From: Citromicrobium sp.
Lineage (GTDB): Bacteria; Pseudomonadota; Alphaproteobacteria; Sphingomonadales; Sphingomonadaceae
NCBI GenBank assembly: GCA_002712945.1
Contig: PAVA01000011.1
Span: forward strand, 1 to 18,743
Reading direction: 5' to 3'
Length of the DNA stretch: 18,743 bases
Shown here: in pieces, positions 7,191 to 13,826 of the stretch
Numbering within the stretch: position 1 is the first letter of the stretch
Layout of the letters: each line of letters starts with the position of its first letter
Program-made: the position numbers and the translations under genes
Notes under the pieces: generated by a model
The model's input: only the letters and a program-made list of their open reading frames with translations
What the model was told of the DNA's origin: nothing
Database searches by the model: none

Positions 7191-7462
7191 GCGCGGGGTC
7201 GTCGAGCGTCGGGGCGCGAAGGTCAAGCCTTGCCCGGCCGCCGGGATTGCCCATGCGGCGAAACCTGTTGCGCGAGGCAGGCAGCCGCTGTATTTTCGCG
7301 CGTGTTACCGGGCCCCTCTGGCGTATGCGCATGGCGCATGCGTGATGTCGGAACGCAGTCTCTTTGCAGCCCGGTCCGCTCCCATGCCATTACGCCTCCC
7401 ACCCCATGTTCCCATGCCGGATGCTCCCGTGCGGCGTCCTGTCGGCAGGCCCGAAGCATAGC

Positions 7463-7717
7463 GTGCTCGATTTCGCGATCTATCTGCTCGACGCGCTGAT
7501 CGTGGCGGCAGCCGTGCTCTCCGCGTGGTTCTGGCTGCGCGCCAGCGGCAAGCGTGTGCGCCGGGTGAGCAAGCACGAAACCTTCGACCATGCGGATATC
7601 AACCGCCTGGTCGTCGCGCTCAACCGCGCGCAGATCCTCAATGCACGGGCAGCCAAGGCGACCGCCGCCGCCGCCCTGCTGGGGGGCCTGCGCGTCCTGC
7701 AGGACTTCCTGCCATGA
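7463..7717 (+). CDS. Small single-pass membrane protein upstream of the antiporter
   Basis: From the GTG at 7463 this gives 84 residues: a hydrophobic segment FAIYLLDALIVAAAVLSAWFWL (written in parts: about residues 4-25), a basic ASGKRVRRVSKHE linker, and an amphipathic helix DINRLVVALNRAQILNARAAKATAAAALLGG. I do not recognise a named family. The start is uncertain: in-frame ATGs at 7406 and 7421 would add a Pro/Cys-rich leader that looks non-coding. The stop overlaps the antiporter start (ATGA at 7714-7717), so the two are likely translated together and the small protein might be an accessory subunit. That role is an inference from position only. The 272 bases upstream (7191-7462) hold no other gene I can support. 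Confidence 0.6.
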   Translation: MLDFAIYLLDALIVAAAVLSAWFWLRASGKRVRRVSKHETFDHADINRLVVALNRAQILNARAAKATAAAALLGGLRVLQDFLP

Positions 7718-8691
7718 CGATACTTGTGCTTCTGGGCGGCCTCGTGCTGCTGGTGATCGGCGGCGAGCTGCTGGTTCGCGGCGCGGTTGCCATCGCGGGC
7801 AAGCTGGGCGTGTCGCCGCTGATGATCGGCCTGACCATCGTGGGCATGGGCACCTCGATGCCCGAGCTTGCCGCGAGCCTGCAGGCCGCGCTTTCCGGCT
7901 CGCCCGGCATCGCGCTGGGCAATATCGTCGGCTCGAACATCGCCAACAGCCTGCTGATCCTCGGCGTTGCGGCGCTTCTGGCGCCGATTGCCGTCGCCCG
8001 GGGCACGCTGTGGCGCGACGGCGGCGTCGGCGTGCTGGCCGCCTGCGCGCTGCTCGCCATCGGCATGACCACGGGGCTCGTTAGACTGGCAGGCGTGGTG
8101 CTGATCGCGGCGATGCTCGGCTATCTCTGTCTGGCCTACCGGCAGGAAAAGGCTGCCGTCGGCCACAGCGCCGCGATGGAGAAGGCGGAAGCGCTGGAGG
8201 GCATCGACCCCGCGCTGAAGCCGGGAGAGGGCAAGTCGGCGGGCTGGGGCCTGTCGCTGTTCTTCCTGCTGGCAGGGCTGGGCTGCATTGTCGGGGGCGG
8301 CACGCTTCTGGTGGGTGCCGCGGTGGACCTGGCCATCGAATTCGGAATGTCGGAAACGCTGGTGGGCCTCACCATCGTGGCCGTGGGCACCTCGCTGCCC
8401 GAGCTCGTCACGTCTGCGGTGGCGGCGATCCGCAAGCAGTCCGAAGTGGCGCTGGGCAACGTGCTCGGCTCGAACATCTACAACGTGTTCTTCATCGGCG
8501 GCGTGACCGGAGCGATTGCCCCGACCCCGGTGCCGGAAACGCTGGTGCGCTTCGACCTGCCGATCCTGATCGGCGTGTCGCTGGCGGTGATGGCGCTGGC
8601 CTGGACCGGAGCGCGCCTGTCCCGCTGGGAGGGCGCGGCGCTGGTGGCGGCCTACTGCGCGTATCTCGGGTTTACGGCGGGGGTGTTTTAA
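7714..8691 (+). CDS. Calcium/sodium antiporter, CaCA family (YrbG-like)
   Basis: Inner-membrane cation exchanger of 325 residues that couples Ca2+ export to Na+ or H+ entry. It has the two inverted alpha-repeats of the family: TIVGMGTSMPE (41-51) with GNIVGSNIANS (69-79), and TIVAVGTSLPE (about 220-230) with GNVLGSNIYNVFF. These Glu and Ser/Asn residues form the ion site. About ten hydrophobic segments are visible. A charged cytoplasmic loop of about 35 residues (YRQEKAAVGHSAAMEKAEAL and onward) separates the halves. It overlaps the preceding small membrane gene by four bases. The family call is secure. Ion specificity is not readable from the sequence alone. Confidence 0.95.
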   Translation: MTILVLLGGLVLLVIGGELLVRGAVAIAGKLGVSPLMIGLTIVGMGTSMPELAASLQAALSGSPGIALGNIVGSNIANSLLILGVAALLAPIAVARGTLWRDGGVGVLAACALLAIGMTTGLVRLAGVVLIAAMLGYLCLAYRQEKAAVGHSAAMEKAEALEGIDPALKPGEGKSAGWGLSLFFLLAGLGCIVGGGTLLVGAAVDLAIEFGMSETLVGLTIVAVGTSLPELVTSAVAAIRKQSEVALGNVLGSNIYNVFFIGGVTGAIAPTPVPETLVRFDLPILIGVSLAVMALAWTGARLSRWEGAALVAAYCAYLGFTAGVF

Positions 8692-8756
8692 GGGGGGCTG
8701 CTGAGCAGGCAATCGGTTTGGGCGAAGTTACTAACCGCCTCCCCCGATCTTGACTT

Positions 8757-8784
8757 GCATATTTTCCTATTTAGGAAAGTATGC
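8757..8784. promoter_or_regulatory. 28-bp near-perfect palindrome, probable ArsR-type operator
   Basis: Arms GCATATTTTCCTA (8757-8769) and TAGGAAAGTATGC (8772-8784) are inverted copies with one mismatch and a 2-base spacer. The right arm contains the AGGAAAG ribosome binding site and ends one base before the ATG at 8785. A TTGACT at 8750-8755 could be the -35, though no good -10 sits at normal spacing. Repressor binding here would block initiation. Confidence 0.75.
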
Positions 8785-9099
8785 ATGGAAAAGGCATTCA
8801 AGGCCCTCGCATCGACACCGCGCCGCCGCATCCTCAACCATCTGTCGGGTGGCCCGATGACCGTTGGCGAGATCGCGGCGAAGTTCGATATGGCCATGCC
8901 CTCGATCTCCAAGCATATCGCCATCCTTCACGATGCCGGGCTGCTTCATCGTCAGAAGCGTGGGCAGGAGGTGATCTATTCGATCGCAGCCGACAATCTT
9001 GCCAACAGCCTTTATGCCTTTCTTACCCCATTCTGCCCCGAGGCCCGGGCGCTTGCGGCCGAGCGCAAGCTTTCGCCCCCCGAAGAGGAAATGGACTGA
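8785..9099 (+). CDS. ArsR-family winged-helix repressor (SdpR-like)
   Basis: A 104-residue regulator made of little more than one winged helix. MEKAFKALASTPRRRILNHL is helices 1-2, MTVGEIAAKFDMAMPSISKHIAILHDAGLL (about 25-54, two pieces) is the helix-turn-helix, and RQKRGQEVIYSIAAD is the wing. It lacks the ELCVCDL metal site of ArsR/SmtB and has only one cysteine, so metal sensing is unlikely. The ATG at 8785 is preceded by AGGAAAG at 8773-8779. Starting at the TTG at 8755 would translate through the operator and is rejected. The stop overlaps the start of the desaturase gene (TGATG), so the pair is coupled. Autorepression through the 28-bp palindrome is inferred. Confidence 0.88.
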   Translation: MEKAFKALASTPRRRILNHLSGGPMTVGEIAAKFDMAMPSISKHIAILHDAGLLHRQKRGQEVIYSIAADNLANSLYAFLTPFCPEARALAAERKLSPPEEEMD

Positions 9100-10088
9100 T
9101 GAGCGCGATCCGAGGCGAGGCGGCCAGCGGGGCCTTCAAGGTCAACTCACTATCGGGTCTCGATACTGCCGATCCGAGTTCCGGCACGCTGGTATGGGAC
9201 TGGCCCCGCTCGCTGTGGAACATGGGGTTTCTCGCGGGTGCGCTGGTCCTTGGCCCGCTCTTCTTCACGTGGAGCGCGTTTCTCGTGTTCCTGGCCCTTT
9301 CGGGCTTTACCTTGTGCGTCGGCCATTCGGTCGGTTTCCACCGACGTCTGATCCATCACACTTTCGAATGCCCGAAATGGCTCGAACGGGTCATGGTCTA
9401 CATTGGCGTGCTCGTGGGCATGGGTGGGCCTCTCTGGACGGTCGGCCTTCACGACATCCGCGATTGGGCGCAGCGGCAGGAGAACTGCCACTGGTTCTTG
9501 TGTCACAGGAAATCGGCGCTGGTAGATGGGTTTTACTACCTCAATTTCCGGCTCGTGTTCGACCGCCCGCCAAACTTTGACGCCGGCCCCGGCATCAGCG
9601 ACGATCCTTTCTACCGGTTCCTCCAACGCACCTGGATGCTGCATCAGATTCCTGTCGCCTTGGTCCTCTTCCTACTTGGTGGCTGGCCGTGGGTTGTATG
9701 GGGTGTGGTGGTGCGGGTGGCGACCTGCTTCACCATGCACTGGTATATCGCCCATGTGGCCCATCGCAGCGGACATCAGGACTGGTATGTCGAGGATGCG
9801 GCCGTCCAAGGGTACAATATCGGGTGGCTGGCGATTCCTACGATGGGCGAGAGCTGGCATTGCAACCATCACGCATTTCCCGCTTCGGCGCGCCATGGCC
9901 TATATCCGGGGCAGATCGATTGGGGCTATGATTTCATCCGGTTTCTCGCTTGGCTGGGCCTCGCGAAGAATATCCAGGTGCCTGCAACCTTGCCCGCACG
10001 AACGGCGATAACTCCTCTGACTCCCAGAGCGCTCGATATTGCCGCGCCGGATCAGGCCGAAGTCTCAAGAAGACGCCATGACAACTAG
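9099..10088 (+). CDS. Membrane fatty-acid (acyl-CoA-type) desaturase with variant second histidine box
   Basis: A 329-residue integral membrane di-iron oxidase-like protein expected to introduce a double bond into an acyl chain. Hydrophobic segments lie at about 43-74, 98-113, 184-205 and 240-250. The first histidine cluster is H76-SVGF-H81-RRLIHH (H86, H87). The third is GESWHCNHHAFP (H254, H257, H258), close to the usual GE.WH.NHHAFP. The canonical middle HRxHH box is replaced by LHDIRDWAQRQENCHWFLCH (H118, H131, H136). I recall similar HDxRDWAQR variants in proteobacterial homologues, so this may be a subfamily trait. It starts inside the stop of the ArsR-type gene. Codons such as CTA, TCA, ACT and GTA are commoner than in neighbours. 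The chain position desaturated is unknown. Confidence 0.85.
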   Translation: MSAIRGEAASGAFKVNSLSGLDTADPSSGTLVWDWPRSLWNMGFLAGALVLGPLFFTWSAFLVFLALSGFTLCVGHSVGFHRRLIHHTFECPKWLERVMVYIGVLVGMGGPLWTVGLHDIRDWAQRQENCHWFLCHRKSALVDGFYYLNFRLVFDRPPNFDAGPGISDDPFYRFLQRTWMLHQIPVALVLFLLGGWPWVVWGVVVRVATCFTMHWYIAHVAHRSGHQDWYVEDAAVQGYNIGWLAIPTMGESWHCNHHAFPASARHGLYPGQIDWGYDFIRFLAWLGLAKNIQVPATLPARTAITPLTPRALDIAAPDQAEVSRRRHDN

Positions 10089-10256
10089 CGGACCATAAGC
10101 AGCCCATGCTGTCCTACACGCCCCCACCGCGCTACACCCGAGGCGCTCTTTCAAACCGTCGATCCGCCCCGGAAATCCCGGCCAAATCCTCCCCATCCGC
10201 CCCGGAGGTTTTTGCCCCTTGGACACTGTGTCAGGTGTGTCAGGCCGCGTCGCCCA
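10089..10256. other. Intergenic gap between convergent desaturase and comM genes
   Basis: This gap of 168 bases has no coding frame I can support. It contains a perfect tandem duplication of TGTGTCAGG (10227-10235 and 10236-10244) just before the comM stop. I see no strong intrinsic terminator for either convergent gene. Confidence 0.6.
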
Positions 10257-11765
10257 TCACGCCCTCGGCGCCTGCCGCCGGTAACTCAGCGCCTCGGCCA
10301 CATGCACGCGGCCGACCTGCTCCGCACCGCCAAGATCCGCCACTGTCCGCGCTACCCGCAGCATCCGCACATAGCTGCGCGCCGATAGCCGCATCGCCTC
10401 GGCCGCCTGCATCAGCAGCGTGCGCCCCGCCTCGTCGGGCGTGGCGAAGCGGTCCAGCATGTCGCCGTCGAGTTCGGCATTGGTGCGCGCGCCGCTCTCG
10501 CTCTCGCGCGCGGTCTGCACCTGCCGCGCGGCGAGCACGCGCGCGGCGACCTCGGCGCTCCCCTCGGCGGGCGGGGGCAGGGCGAGGTCGGCGGCGCTGA
10601 CCGGCTCGACCTCCACGTGCAGGTCGATCCGGTCGAGCATGGGCCCGCTGACCTTGCTCTGGTAGTCGGCGGCGCATTTGGGCGCGCGGCTGCAGGCGAG
10701 CGAGGGATCGCCCAGGTGGCCGCAGCGACACGGGTTCATCGCCGCGATCAGCTGGACCCGCGCGGGGTAGCTGACATGCGCATTGGCGCGCGCGACGTCG
10801 ACCTTGCCCGTCTCCAGCGGCTGTCTCAGCGAATCGAGAACGGGCCGCTGGAACTCGGGCAGTTCGTCGAGGAACAGCACGCCCAGATGCGCGAGGGAGA
10901 CCTCTCCGGGGCGCACCTTCAGCCCGCCGCCGGTCAGCGCCGCCATGCTCGCCGAATGGTGGGGCGCGCGAAACGGCCGCGCGCGGCTGATCCGTCCGCC
11001 CTCGAGCAGCCCGGCGACCGATTGCACCATGCTCACCTCCAGCGCCTCTGCGGGGGAGAGCGGGGGGAGGATGCCGGGCAGGCAGGCAGCGAGCAGACTC
11101 TTGCCCGCCCCCGGCGGCCCGCTCATCAGCAGGTTGTGGCCCCCCGCCGCCGCAATCTCGAGCGCGCGCTTGGCACTCTCCTGCCCCTTGACCTGCCTGA
11201 GGTCGGGGCCGGGCGCAGTCTCCTCGACCGTGCCGAGCTGCGGTTCGGCGAGTTGCTGCGTGCCCTTGAGGTGGTTGAGCAGGCTGACGAGGTCGGGCGC
11301 GGCGATCACCGGGATGCCGCTCGCCCAGCGGGCCTCCGCCCCTTGCGCGGCGGGGCAGATCAGCCCGCACTCGGCCTCGCTCGCATGCAGCGCCGCGAGA
11401 AGCACGCCTGGCGAGCCGACGATCCGCCCGTCGAGCGCGAGTTCGCCGACCGCCACGAAGTCCGCCAGCTGCTCGCGGTCCGCCACGCCCATCGCCGCCA
11501 GCAGCGCGAGCGCGATCGGCAGGTCGTAATGCGATCCGTCCTTGGGCAGGTCGGCGGGCGAGAGGTTGACCGTGATCCGCTTGGGCGGCAGCGCGAGGCC
11601 CATCGCCGCGAGCGCGGCCTGCACCCGCTCGCGGCTCTCGCTCACCGCCTTGTCGGGCAGGCCGACGACGCTGAAGCGCGGAAGGCCGGCGGCGAGCTGG
11701 CACTGCACCTCGACGCTGCGCGCCTCCAGCCCGAGATAGGCGACCGTCCTCACCAGTGCGACCAC
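10257..11765 (-). CDS. comM: YifB/ComM family Mg-chelatase-like AAA+ ATPase
   Basis: A 502-residue cytoplasmic AAA+ protein. The ComM family forms hexamers that drive branch migration during natural transformation and recombination. The N-terminal ChlI-like domain (about 20-140) has GLPRFSVVGLPDKAVSESRERV and ITVNLSPADLPKDGSHYDLPI. The ATPase core has Walker A GPPGAGKS (216-223), FRAPHHSASMAALTGGG, Walker B LFLDE (297-301) and a C346-x-C-G-H...C358...C364 cluster that could bind zinc. MLDRIDLHVEV is followed by the C-terminal helical Mg_chelatase domain ending LSYRRQAPRA. I chose the GTG at 11765 (MVALVRTVAYLG) because the family starts here and a GGGAGGGG site precedes it. The upstream frame is low-quality sequence. 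Divergent from the secreted ClpP-like gene, 164 bases apart. Confidence 0.94.
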   Translation of the reverse strand: MVALVRTVAYLGLEARSVEVQCQLAAGLPRFSVVGLPDKAVSESRERVQAALAAMGLALPPKRITVNLSPADLPKDGSHYDLPIALALLAAMGVADREQLADFVAVGELALDGRIVGSPGVLLAALHASEAECGLICPAAQGAEARWASGIPVIAAPDLVSLLNHLKGTQQLAEPQLGTVEETAPGPDLRQVKGQESAKRALEIAAAGGHNLLMSGPPGAGKSLLAACLPGILPPLSPAEALEVSMVQSVAGLLEGGRISRARPFRAPHHSASMAALTGGGLKVRPGEVSLAHLGVLFLDELPEFQRPVLDSLRQPLETGKVDVARANAHVSYPARVQLIAAMNPCRCGHLGDPSLACSRAPKCAADYQSKVSGPMLDRIDLHVEVEPVSAADLALPPPAEGSAEVAARVLAARQVQTARESESGARTNAELDGDMLDRFATPDEAGRTLLMQAAEAMRLSARSYVRMLRVARTVADLGGAEQVGRVHVAEALSYRRQAPRA

Positions 11766-11929
11766 GCGCGGCCCCTCCCCCCAAGTGAACCCGGCAAGGT
11801 GTTGCCGCCTCGCGGCCCGCTTGTCGAGATCGGGGGAAACCGCAAGGGTTGGGCGCCTGCCAAAGGTTACCGGGTGCGAAACCATGCTCGCACGCAAGAT
11901 GGTAAGGCGAAGGCGGCAAAAGGTTGCCG

Positions 11930-12781
11930 GTGCGCTGGCTAACCCTTCTCCTTCCCGCCGCCGCAACCACCCTCGGCCTGTCCACTCCCCCTGCACAGGC
12001 CGAGGGTTGGGTTGTCGAGGTCACGGTGACCGAGGAGTGGATCGACGAGAGCGATCCGCGCTTCTACGAGAGCGAGCCGGTCGACGAATATGTCGAGGGC
12101 GAAGGCTACGCCTACCCCGCGCCGCGGATGGAGTATTCCACCGCCGATCGCGCGATCTCCTCCTTCCGCGCGAGCGCACCGACCGCGCTGGCCGCTTTCG
12201 GCCCGTTCCGCGTGGTCGATCCGACCCGCGCCGTATTGGTCGGGACGACCACCGCTGCAAGCCCGGCGCAGTTCGCCGCGCTCCTGCGTGCCTACCCCCA
12301 GCTGCGCACGCTCGACCTGGTCGAAGCGCCGGGGACCGAGAACGACCGGGCGAACCTCGCCGTCGGGCGGATGATCCGCGCCGCCGGCTTGACCACGCGG
12401 GTGCCGCGCGGCGGTTCGGTCCGCTCGGGCGCGGTCGAGCTCTTCCTTGCGGGCGCGCAGCGCGAGGTCGAGGATGGCGCGCGCTTCGCGGTCCATAGCT
12501 GGCGCGACAATCGCGGGCGCGAGGCATCGGATTTTCCGGCAGGCGCGCCCGAGCACCGCTATTACATCGATTACTACCGCGAGATGGGCATGAGCGCGGG
12601 CGGCGCGCGCGATTTCTACGCGATGACCAATTCGGTGCCCCATTCGCGCGCCCGCTGGCTCGATGCGTGGGACATGCGCGAATGGATGGCGCGCACCATC
12701 GCCAGCGCCGCCAATGATAACGAGGCGGCTGGCAATCCGCCGCGCATTGCCTATCTTGACGTTACCGCGGCGGGCCAGTAA
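11930..12781 (+). CDS. Secreted protein with ClpP/crotonase-like fold (COG3904-like)
   Basis: A 283-residue exported protein with a signal peptide (VRWLTLLLPAAATTLGL, cut near AQA-EG at residue 24). An acidic linker (about 30-70) precedes a domain whose order resembles periplasmic ClpP-like proteins: AVLVGTTTAASPAQF, LRTLDLVEAPGTENDRANLA, VGRMIRAAGLTTRVPRGGSV, RSGAVELFLAGAQREV, then GARFAVHSW. By that alignment S166 would be the nucleophile and H189 its base. The usual CxSAC of COG3904 is replaced by VRSGA. The C-terminal part (YYIDYYREMGM onward) is helical. The GTG at 11930 has AAAAGG six bases upstream. A TTG at 11924 is the alternative. Protease activity is a guess, and the fold call is by recalled similarity. 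Confidence 0.62.
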   Translation: MRWLTLLLPAAATTLGLSTPPAQAEGWVVEVTVTEEWIDESDPRFYESEPVDEYVEGEGYAYPAPRMEYSTADRAISSFRASAPTALAAFGPFRVVDPTRAVLVGTTTAASPAQFAALLRAYPQLRTLDLVEAPGTENDRANLAVGRMIRAAGLTTRVPRGGSVRSGAVELFLAGAQREVEDGARFAVHSWRDNRGREASDFPAGAPEHRYYIDYYREMGMSAGGARDFYAMTNSVPHSRARWLDAWDMREWMARTIASAANDNEAAGNPPRIAYLDVTAAGQ

Positions 12782-12782
12782 T
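12756..12782 (+). promoter_or_regulatory. Candidate promoter for rpmH, inside the end of the preceding gene
   Basis: TTGACG (12756-12761) and AGTAAT (12777-12782) are 15 bases apart and overlap the stop of the upstream gene. A 7-bp hairpin, TCCGGCT/AGCCGGA (12799-12805 with 12812-12818), follows in what would be the leader. The spacing is short, so support is modest. Confidence 0.35.
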
Positions 12783-12876
12783 GGCGCCCGCTTGAAGTTC
12801 CGGCTTGCAAGAGCCGGAGGAAATTCTGGCCGGATCGCGCCCCGCGCGGCCTGCCGATCCAGCATTCGAGGGTTTT

Positions 12877-13011
12877 ATGAAGCGGACTTTCCAGCCCAGC
12901 AATCTCGTTCGTGCGCGTCGCCACGGCTTTTTCGCACGCAAGGCCACCACGGGCGGCCGCAAGGTTCTCGCCGCGCGTCGCAAGCGCGGTCGCAAGAAGC
13001 TCTGCGCGTAA
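12877..13011 (+). CDS. rpmH: 50S ribosomal protein L34
   Basis: A 44-residue, very basic ribosomal protein with the full family pattern: [38 protein letters not shown] and the end KKLCA. The ATG at 12877 has GAGGG at 12868-12872. It heads the conserved rpmH-rnpA-yidD-yidC block and is separated from rnpA by 104 bases that contain two stable hairpins. Those could set the much higher L34 output relative to RNase P protein. Confidence 0.97.
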   Translation: MKRTFQPSNLVRARRHGFFARKATTGGRKVLAARRKRGRKKLCA

Positions 13012-13033
13012 TTCGTTAGGCTTCGAGCGCCAG

Positions 13034-13051
13034 CGGGGCCATCCGGCCCCG
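13034..13051 (+). promoter_or_regulatory. Hairpin 1 between rpmH and rnpA
   Basis: CGGGGCC (13034-13040) pairs perfectly with GGCCCCG (13045-13051) around the loop ATCC. No T-run follows, so it is more likely an mRNA 3'-end stabiliser or processing element for rpmH than a terminator. Confidence 0.5.
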
Positions 13052-13075
13052 TCGGTGAAAGCCTGTTTGCGCTTG

Positions 13076-13100
13076 CGGGCTCCCAATCGGGGGCCCGTTT
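13076..13100 (+). terminator. Hairpin 2 between rpmH and rnpA, possible attenuator
   Basis: CGGGCTCCC (13076-13084) pairs with GGGGGCCCG (13089-13097) over 9 bp with one G-U pair and loop AATC, followed by TTTGCC. A short T-run suggests partial termination, which would lower transcription into rnpA. Confidence 0.5.
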
Positions 13101-13115
13101 GCCTATCTATCCGAT

Positions 13116-13547
13116 ATGAACGCGCTCGTTCCCTCGGTACCCGGCTCTACGCCTGACGGTTCCGGCAGGGCGATTACCGCCCGGAACGTGATGACCGCGC
13201 GCGCGGATTTCCTCGCAGCCAATCGTGGCCTGCGCGTGCCGATGCCGGGCTTCGTGTTGCTGGCGCGGCCCAATGACGGTCGTGGCATCCGCTACGGAAT
13301 CACCGTTACCAAGAAGATCGGCAATGCGGTGGTCCGCAACCGGATGAAGCGGCGCTTTCGCGAGCTTCTCTGGGCGCAGCTTCCACGCCACGGCCTGCCC
13401 GATTACGATCATGTGCTGATCGGCCGGGAGGGCGGGATCGAGCGCGATTACGCCGCCCTGACCGAAGATCTGGTCACTGCTCTCGGCCGCGCGGCGCGCG
13501 GCGAGGGCCAGCGCGGGCGGCCCCCGCGCAGAAAGCGCACGCGATGA
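13116..13547 (+). CDS. rnpA: Ribonuclease P protein component
   Basis: Basic protein subunit of RNase P that helps the catalytic RNA bind precursor tRNA. It has 143 residues. The signature [24 protein letters not shown] (in parts, about 60-83) carries the RNR motif (R74-N-R-M-K-R-R80). [23 protein letters not shown] forms the early strand. The tail is Arg-rich. The ATG at 13116 lacks a clear ribosome binding site, and the first 20 residues are unlike the family. An ATG at 13191 (MTARADFL) would remove 25 residues and lose part of the first helix, so I keep the longer form. It overlaps yidD by ATGA. Confidence 0.95.
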   Translation: MNALVPSVPGSTPDGSGRAITARNVMTARADFLAANRGLRVPMPGFVLLARPNDGRGIRYGITVTKKIGNAVVRNRMKRRFRELLWAQLPRHGLPDYDHVLIGREGGIERDYAALTEDLVTALGRAARGEGQRGRPPRRKRTR

Positions 13548-13762
13548 AGCCGGTCCGGCGCGCGATGGTGCTCCTCATCCGGGGCTGGCAGCTCGGGCCG
13601 AGCGCCATCCTGCCGCCCAGTTGCCGTTTCCAGCCGAGCTGCTCGCAATATGCGATCGAGGCGATCGAGAAGCACGGGCCAATCAGGGGTGGATGGCTGG
13701 GCTTCAAGCGTATAATGCGCTGCCACCCTTGGGGTGGACACGGCCCGGATCCGGTGCCTTAG
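13544..13762 (+). CDS. yidD: Membrane protein insertion efficiency factor YidD
   Basis: A 72-residue member of the YidD family, which associates with the inner membrane and aids YidC-dependent insertion. The signature [19 protein letters not shown] is followed by [20 protein letters not shown] and a GHGPDPVP end. All three conserved cysteines are present (about residues 27, 33, 60). An amphipathic N-terminus ([17 protein letters not shown]) suits peripheral membrane binding. The start lies within the rnpA stop, so it is translationally coupled. yidC begins 64 bases later. Confidence 0.95.
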   Translation: MKPVRRAMVLLIRGWQLGPSAILPPSCRFQPSCSQYAIEAIEKHGPIRGGWLGFKRIMRCHPWGGHGPDPVP

Positions 13763-13826
13763 GACGGTCCCATAAACCCCTTCGCCATTCCGGCGGGACA
13801 GTTAACGAACAGCAGGCGCAAGACTC

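Noticed and set aside
5374..7332. Open frame of 652 codons on the minus strand across HxlR and the long GST
   Set aside because: Its Arg/Ala-rich product is a shadow frame of the GST gene and antisense to the HxlR gene. It has no recognisable domains.
7322..7342. CGTATGCGC/GCGCATGCG hairpin upstream of the small membrane gene
   Set aside because: A 9-bp stem with a G-U pair and ATG loop is a real inverted repeat, but there is no context to say whether it is an operator, and GCGC-rich palindromes are common by chance at this GC content.
6159..7499. Open frame of 446 codons on the plus strand opposite the GST
   Set aside because: Composition is that of a GC-rich antisense shadow, and it would overlap two better-supported genes.
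8755..8784. TTG start for the ArsR-type gene ten codons upstream
   Set aside because: It would translate through the palindrome. The ATG at 8785 has a well-placed ribosome binding site and matches the usual family start.
10617..11942. Open frame of 441 codons opposite comM
   Set aside because: The ComM frame carries Walker motifs and full family length. The antisense frame has no motif and lacks a ribosome binding site.
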